The notes under the pieces are model-generated. The model was not told where the DNA came from. It was given only the letters and a program-made list of their open reading frames with translations, and ran no database searches. A stretch of 11,575 nt of DNA from Synergistaceae bacterium UBA5560 (GTDB lineage: Bacteria > Synergistota > Synergistia > Synergistales > Aminiphilaceae), in the NCBI GenBank assembly GCA_002425685.1, contig DIMS01000026.1, positions 1-11,575 of the forward strand, given 5' to 3'. The first letter of the stretch is position 1, and every line of letters begins with the position of its first letter. The position numbers and the translations under genes are program-made. Positions 7,650 through 11,575 of the stretch are shown in pieces.

Positions 7650-7678
7650 ATACTACCTTTTCTTGCGCTTTTCGTCAA
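7650..7678 (-). promoter_or_regulatory. Sigma-70-like promoter of the Synerg-CTERM gene
   Basis: On the minus strand TTGACG (7678-7673) and TAGTAT (7655-7650) are spaced by 17 bases. The -35 box overlaps the stop codon of the gspH-like gene, so the promoter is embedded at the end of the secretion operon. Confidence 0.62.
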
Positions 7679-8109
7679 TTCTTTCCGGTGTTTCCTTCCT
7701 GCAACACAAGTCCCGTCACGGCAACGAGCCAGCTCATTCTTTCCCGATCCTGCCCCCTCTCGATCCGCCAGGGTGAGGAACTCCCGTCCGGGGCGACATA
7801 ACAGGAGGCGGGCTCCGCCCGCCAGTCCGCGCCTTCGGGGATCCACTGCATCGGGAGCGGTCGCCACTCCTCTTCTTTGCCACTTCCCTCCCCGGCGGAA
7901 ATCGCCGCCGTGATGCGCCCACTCTCGACGGAAAGCCGCACCACCCGAAATTCGCCGGCGCGGTCCGCCGCCTCCCAGAGCAAGCGCTGCAGCAGCCGGG
8001 CGTCCGGTTCGGTACGGGCAAGGACGCGGGGAATCACCACCAGCGCGAGAACCGACAGAATGCCCAGCACCACCGCAAGTTCGAGGAGAGTGAATCCCCG
8101 GGACGACAG
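7675..8109 (-). CDS. gspH: GspH-like type II secretion minor pseudopilin
   Basis: The prepilin signature SSRG|FTLLELAVVLGILSVLAL is clear: glycine before the cut, Phe at +1, Glu at +5, then a hydrophobic helix. GspO/PilD prepilin peptidase would cleave after Gly. The remaining 120 or so residues form a soluble head of low recognisable similarity. Its length (about 144 residues) and position right after gspG suit GspH, which helps form the tip or initiation complex of the pseudopilus; another minor pseudopilin is possible. The start is uncertain. No ATG, GTG or TTG lies at the expected place. A CTG at 8109, one base past the gspG stop, gives a typical five-residue leader and could be used by re-initiation. 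In-frame GTG codons at 8190 or 8199 would overlap gspG by 80-89 bases and give an unusually long leader. Family call firm, start weak. Confidence 0.75.
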   Translation of the reverse strand: MSSRGFTLLELAVVLGILSVLALVVIPRVLARTEPDARLLQRLLWEAADRAGEFRVVRLSVESGRITAAISAGEGSGKEEEWRPLPMQWIPEGADWRAEPASCYVAPDGSSSPWRIERGQDRERMSWLVAVTGLVLQEGNTGKN

Positions 8110-8110
8110 G

Positions 8111-8539
8111 TTACCAGTTCGTGATGTCCGCGTTGTTTCCCTCTCCTCCCTCCACGCCGTCGGGCCCCAGGGAGAGCAGGTCGATCTCACCGTGATCACC
8201 GGGATTGCGATAGAGATAGAAATTGCCCCAGGGGTCGACGGGAACCTTCTTGAGATAGCCGCCGGAACGCCAGTTTTTGGGCTCCGGGGCGAGGGATGGC
8301 TTGGTCACAAGGGCGGTGATGCCCTGTTCCGTGGTGGGATAAAAACCGTTGTCGAGACGGAAGAGATCCAGAGCCTGCTCGATCTCCTTGATCTGCACGC
8401 TCGCGGCGGTGCGCCGGGCCTGTTCGCCCTGTCCCATCACGCGGGGCACCACCAATGTGGCGAGCAGCCCCAGAATGACCACCACGACCATGACCTCCAC
8501 CAGGGTGAACCCCGGCCTGCGTGCGCGTCGATGCGCCAA
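8111..8539 (-). CDS. gspG: Type II secretion major pseudopilin GspG
   Basis: Major subunit of the pseudopilus that pushes folded substrates through the secretin. The basic ten-residue leader MAHRRARRPG precedes FTLVEVMVVVVILGLLATLV, with Glu at +5 as prepilin peptidase substrates require. GspG-specific features follow: FRLDNGFYPTTEQG, then DPWGNFYLYRNPG, then LSLGPDGVEGGEG and the terminal ADITNW, which together form the conserved C-terminal loop that binds calcium in known members. The TTG at 8539 is chosen because GGAGGT lies eight bases upstream and it yields 142 residues, the usual length. An upstream in-frame GTG at 8602 would add 21 residues without a good ribosome binding site. A stem-loop precedes it after gspF, and the gspH-like gene follows directly. 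Confidence 0.93.
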   Translation of the reverse strand: MAHRRARRPGFTLVEVMVVVVILGLLATLVVPRVMGQGEQARRTAASVQIKEIEQALDLFRLDNGFYPTTEQGITALVTKPSLAPEPKNWRSGGYLKKVPVDPWGNFYLYRNPGDHGEIDLLSLGPDGVEGGEGNNADITNW

Positions 8540-8547
8540 AGCAAAGC

Positions 8548-8553
8548 ACCTCC
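8548..8553 (-). promoter_or_regulatory. Ribosome binding site deciding the TTG start of gspG
   Basis: GGAGGT on the minus strand lies eight bases before TTG at 8539. It is the strongest site in the secretion operon and argues against the upstream GTG at 8602. Confidence 0.6.
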
Positions 8554-8569
8554 AAGATAGCGGTCTCGG

Positions 8570-8600
8570 GGCATTGTACCACAGGAGCGTATCCAATGCC
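8570..8600 (-). other. Stem-loop between gspF and gspG
   Basis: On the minus strand GGCATTG pairs perfectly with CAATGCC (7 bp) around a 17-base loop. There is no U-run, so it is unlikely to be a terminator. A processing or stabilising hairpin would suit a major pseudopilin needed in excess over its upstream partners. Confidence 0.35.
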
Positions 8601-8605
8601 ACTCT

Positions 8606-9757
8606 TCATTTAACAAATGTGGAAATATCAAAAATAGGAAGCAGAACGGCGACGACGACAAAACCCACCATGCCCCCCATGGCAACGACCATAATCGGTT
8701 CGAGGAGGTTCGTCAAGCGCTCCATCTGCTCTTCCGCGATCTCCCAGGCGTTCTCTCCCGTGCGGCGCAATGCCTCGGCGAGTTCACCCCCCATTTCGCC
8801 CACCCGGACCATGTAGACGACTTCTTCCGCAAAGGCACCGCTCTTCTCGAGCGCTGCTGCAAAACGCAGCCCTCCCTTGACGAGATCCGCCACGGTGTGC
8901 CATCGTTCGCTGTTCCGGTCCATGGAGGCGGCGAGCTGAAGCCCCTGCACGAGGGGAATTCCCGCATCGCACAGCGTCGCCAGATGGGAGAAGACCAGGG
9001 AGAGGGCAATACGCTCCTGCAAGCCCCTCAGAAACGGCACGGGAATGCGGGCCAGGCGGCGCCGGAAGAGAAAACCCAAGAGCGCTCCCGCCAGCGCAAG
9101 GGGAAGAAACCACTCCCGGGCGAAGCCGGAGATGGCGAGAAGAATCCGCGTGGGCAGGGGAAGGGTCTGCCCGATCTCGGCGAAGAGTTCGGTCATCTTG
9201 GGCACCACGTAGGAAAGGAGAAAGGTCACGACAGCCCCGCCCACCAGGAGCATCACCAGCGGATAGGTGAGCGCCCCACGAACCTTGCGGCGGAGGGAGA
9301 GTTCCAGCCGATAGAGAGATGCGGCCTTGTCTAACACCGTGGGAAGGGCACCCCCGTTCTCGCCGGATTCGACGATGCCCACGAGCCCATCCCGGAAAAC
9401 GCCGAGATCGCGCATGCCCGCGGAAACCTTGCGCCCCGCCTGGACACTCTCCAGCAGTTCACCGTACACGGCGGCCACGGCCCGGTCCGGAGACTGGCGG
9501 GAAAGAAGTTTCAGCGCGTCCGTGAGGGTGAGCCCTCCTTTTAAATAGGAAGCGAGGCTCTTGCAGAAGAAGACGTGCCCTTCCAGGGAAAGGCGCCGGA
9601 GACGCTTTTTTTTCGTGGCATGTTCCTGGGCGATGGAGACCACGACAAGCCCTCGTCCTTCGAGCTGGAACACCGCTCCGGCCTGGGAAGAGGCCTCCAG
9701 TGTACCCTGTTTGGACCTGCCGGCGCCGTCGTAGGCGGTGTAGCGAAAGACGGGCAC
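8606..9757 (-). CDS. gspF: Type II secretion inner-membrane platform protein GspF
   Basis: Polytopic inner-membrane protein that couples the GspE motor to pseudopilus assembly. The N-terminus VPVFRYTAYDGAGRSKQGTL is typical, followed by two copies of the T2SSF domain. Copy one holds KSLASYLKGGLTLTDALKLL and ESGENGGALPTVLDKAA; copy two holds SHLATLCDAGIPLVQGLQLA and RVGEMGGELAEALRRTGEN. Three membrane segments are visible, around LVMLLVGGAVVTFLLSYVV, FLPLALAGALLGFLF, and IMVVAMGGMVGFVVVAVLL near the end. The reading frame stays open upstream, but the GTG at 9757, five bases after the gspE stop and preceded by AGGAGAGG, gives the usual length (383 residues) and the conserved first residues. It lies tightly between gspE and gspG. 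Confidence 0.95.
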   Translation of the reverse strand: MPVFRYTAYDGAGRSKQGTLEASSQAGAVFQLEGRGLVVVSIAQEHATKKKRLRRLSLEGHVFFCKSLASYLKGGLTLTDALKLLSRQSPDRAVAAVYGELLESVQAGRKVSAGMRDLGVFRDGLVGIVESGENGGALPTVLDKAASLYRLELSLRRKVRGALTYPLVMLLVGGAVVTFLLSYVVPKMTELFAEIGQTLPLPTRILLAISGFAREWFLPLALAGALLGFLFRRRLARIPVPFLRGLQERIALSLVFSHLATLCDAGIPLVQGLQLAASMDRNSERWHTVADLVKGGLRFAAALEKSGAFAEEVVYMVRVGEMGGELAEALRRTGENAWEIAEEQMERLTNLLEPIMVVAMGGMVGFVVVAVLLPIFDISTFVK

Positions 9758-9762
9758 GACGC

Positions 9763-11319
9763 TCAGGCCTCTCCTGCCACCCGGAGCAGTTCCTCCGGCG
9801 TGGTCAGTCCTGCGCTCACCTTGGCGAAGCCCAGTTCCCAGAGAGTGCGCAATCCCTTTTCCCTGGCCAGTGTCCGCAGAGCTCCACCCGGGCGCGACGC
9901 GGCGATGGCCTCCTGCATCTCGCCGTCCACCACGAATTGTTCGTAAAGGCCAACGCGCCCACGATATCCCGTGTTTCGGCAATGGTCACATCCGTGCCCC
10001 CTCCAGGCCTTTTCGAGCCCTCTCCGGGCAAGCAGGGATGGCACGGAGGTTTCCTCGCGGCACTTGGGACAGATGCGCCGCACAAGGCGCTGGGCCACCA
10101 CGCCGATGAGCGATCCCGAGACCAGGTAGGGCTCGATGCCCATGTCTGTAAGGCGGGTGACGGCGCTGGTGCTGTCATTGGTGTGCAGCGTCGAGAGAAC
10201 CAAGTGCCCCGTGAGGGATGCCTGGACACCGATGTGGGCGGTCTCGAAATCCCGCATCTCTCCCACCATGACGATATCCGGGTCCTGGCGCAGAATGGAG
10301 CGCAGCGCCGAGGCGAAGGTGACTCCCGCCTTCTCATTGACCTGGATCTGGGCCACGCCGGGGAGATCGTACTCCACGGGGTCCTCCACGGTGATGACGT
10401 TCACCTCGGGACGGGCCAGGGTCCGGAGCATGGCGTAGAGTGTGGTGGTCTTTCCCGACCCCGTGGGGCCGGTGAGAAGAATCATGCCGTAGGGGCGGGC
10501 GATGAGCGATTCCAGAGAGGTGCGTTCTTCCTCCGCCATCCCGAGTTCCTCCAGGGAGAGAAGCCCCTGGGCCTTGTCGAGAATGCGGAGAGCCAGGCGT
10601 TCTCCGTGCTGGGTGGGGACACTTCCCACGCGGATGTCCACATCCCTGTCGCCCAGAGAGATGCCGATGCGCCCGTCCTGAGGAACAAAGCGCTCGGCGA
10701 TGTCCATGCGGGCCATGACCTTGATCCGGCTCGTCAGGGGAGCCTGATGCCCCTTGGGAAGGCGGAGTTTCTCCAGGAGCACCCCGTCGATGCGGTAGCG
10801 GATGACCAGGCTGTCCTCAAAGGGTTCGACATGGATGTCCGTGGCCCGTTCGCGGATCGCCTCCTGGATCACGCCGTTCACGAGCCGGATGACCGGTGCG
10901 TCCACGGAATCGGAGAGCACGTCCTCCCGGACGAGATCCGACAGATCCTCCACGGCCTCGATGGCGCCGGTGGTCTCCTCGCCGAGGGAACTCCGCATGT
11001 CGTAGAGCGCCCGGATCAGCTCGGCGATGCGTTCCTGGGGATGGAGTTCAACCTCCACGGAACGGTTGAGAAACGCCCCGAGGATCTGGGCCGTGGCATA
11101 CTGCTCCAGCGAGGAGATGGCCACGACGAGAAGATCTCCGGAGGTGCGGATGGGCAAAATACCGAACTGGCGGAGCGAATCCAGGCTCAGGGACGGCGGC
11201 AGCAGCGTCCGGATCTGCTCAGGTCCGGGAAGGGGCATCGGTGTAACGGACGCGGCCGCCGTACCTTCCGCCGTTACAACGCGTTCTTCCTGCGAAAACG
11301 CTTTCGTCGCCTCCGTCAC
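9763..11319 (-). CDS. gspE: Type II secretion motor ATPase GspE
   Basis: Cytoplasmic hexameric ATPase of 518 residues driving pseudopilus assembly. The N-terminal domain (to about 140) is followed by the linker with RERATDIHVEPFED (156-169). The ATPase core shows Walker A GPTGSGKTTT (284-293), the Asp box VEDPVE (311-316), Walker B DPDIVMVGEMRD (346-357) and the His box GHLVLSTLHTND (371-382). The zinc-binding tetracysteine unit, CPKC (417-420) and CDHC (444-447), is intact, which separates it from PilT retraction motors, which lack it. The GTG start at 11319 overlaps the gspD stop in GTGA, so translation is probably coupled; no strong ribosome binding site is seen. It could act in a related type IV pilus, but the GspG partner makes type II secretion the better call. 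Confidence 0.96.
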   Translation of the reverse strand: MTEATKAFSQEERVVTAEGTAAASVTPMPLPGPEQIRTLLPPSLSLDSLRQFGILPIRTSGDLLVVAISSLEQYATAQILGAFLNRSVEVELHPQERIAELIRALYDMRSSLGEETTGAIEAVEDLSDLVREDVLSDSVDAPVIRLVNGVIQEAIRERATDIHVEPFEDSLVIRYRIDGVLLEKLRLPKGHQAPLTSRIKVMARMDIAERFVPQDGRIGISLGDRDVDIRVGSVPTQHGERLALRILDKAQGLLSLEELGMAEEERTSLESLIARPYGMILLTGPTGSGKTTTLYAMLRTLARPEVNVITVEDPVEYDLPGVAQIQVNEKAGVTFASALRSILRQDPDIVMVGEMRDFETAHIGVQASLTGHLVLSTLHTNDSTSAVTRLTDMGIEPYLVSGSLIGVVAQRLVRRICPKCREETSVPSLLARRGLEKAWRGHGCDHCRNTGYRGRVGLYEQFVVDGEMQEAIAASRPGGALRTLAREKGLRTLWELGFAKVSAGLTTPEELLRVAGEA

Positions 11320-11575
11320 TGCTTCTTCACCGCTTCCCGGTAGAGCTGCTCGAACCGCTTCTGCACCGCGTCCTCGTGGGGAGAGAGCTGCAGATCCCCC
11401 GATTCGGCAACCTCCCTAGTGATGGAACTCAGTTCGCCGGGCTCCTCCACGATGTAGGGCGTGAGAAAGACCATGAGGTCCACTTTTTCCTTCTGCTTTA
11501 CCGTGCGCTGGAAGAGATTACCGATCAGCGGAATGTAGGACAGGCCGGGAACGCGCTGGCGCAGCGATTTTTCCG
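11316..11575 (-). CDS. gspD: Secretin GspD, C-terminal end only (partial at right edge)
   Basis: The last 85 or so residues are present. They include the end of the secretin beta-barrel domain: RVPGLSYIPLIGNLFQR followed by LMVFLTPYIVEEP, the conserved close of the family. This outer-membrane ring forms the exit pore. A hydrophilic tail (DLQLSPHEDAVQKRFEQLYR) ends in KKQ. The S-domain that would bind a pilotin cannot be judged from this short tail. The stop overlaps the gspE start by four bases. On this fragment alone a PilQ secretin would be possible; the following gspE-F-G-H order supports GspD. Confidence 0.9.
   Translation of the reverse strand, partial: EKSLRQRVPGLSYIPLIGNLFQRTVKQKEKVDLMVFLTPYIVEEPGELSSITREVAESGDLQLSPHEDAVQKRFEQLYREAVKKQ

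Noticed and set aside
9758..9982. Upstream extension of the gspF frame by 75 codons into gspE
   Set aside because: The extra residues are Gly/Arg-rich and unlike GspF, whereas the GTG at 9757 begins the conserved family N-terminus right after the gspE stop.
9700..11343. Open frame of 547 codons on the plus strand opposite gspE
   Set aside because: It is antisense to an ATPase with every Walker and zinc motif intact, and has no recognisable domain of its own.
1..11575. CRISPR array, insertion sequence or tRNA
   Set aside because: I found no regularly spaced repeats, no transposase motif or terminal inverted repeats, and no cloverleaf-like segment on either strand.

Overview
The window comes from a GC-rich, two-membraned (diderm) bacterium, most probably a member of the Synergistota (Synergistetes). 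The strongest taxonomic clue is the C-terminus of the large surface-type protein at 4791-7412. It has eight glycines, a cysteine, a hydrophobic stretch and a final Lys-Lys, which is the pattern of the Synerg-CTERM protein sorting domain known from that phylum. The secretin and other type II secretion genes agree with an outer membrane.

Layout, left to right. (1) 1-1696, minus strand: a two-gene unit of a DUF72 (YecE-like) protein followed by an RlmI-type 23S rRNA methyltransferase that runs off the left edge, driven by a good sigma-70-like promoter at 1759-1786. (2) 1697-2078: a divergent intergenic region holding that promoter, a perfect 12-bp palindrome, and a candidate promoter for the next gene. 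(3) 2079-4190, plus strand: a complete type III glutamine synthetase (glnN) followed by a hairpin and a 14-bp-stem terminator. (4) 4191-4790: mostly non-coding, with one doubtful minus-strand reading frame and a textbook terminator at 4721-4754. (5) 4791-7412, minus strand: an 873-residue exported, cysteine-rich protein of unknown function with the Synerg-CTERM tail. (6) 7413-7674: a long leader for that gene with its own near-consensus promoter. (7) 7675-11575, minus strand: the consecutive type II secretion genes gspD (C-terminal part only), gspE, gspF, gspG and a gspH-like minor pseudopilin, tightly packed or overlapping.

How the parts work together. The type II secretion genes encode the outer-membrane pore (GspD), motor ATPase (GspE), inner-membrane platform (GspF), major pseudopilin (GspG) and a minor pseudopilin. 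The first gene after this operon encodes an exported protein with a C-terminal sorting tail. By analogy with GlyGly-CTERM/rhombosortase proteins, several of which are type II secretion substrates, this protein is a reasonable candidate substrate, but the link is inferred from position and tail type only. The left-hand genes (rRNA methylation, DUF72, ammonia assimilation) are ordinary housekeeping and look unrelated.

Start codons are notable: only rlmI and glnN use ATG. The others appear to use GTG, TTG or possibly CTG. No tRNA, rRNA, CRISPR array or insertion sequence was seen.
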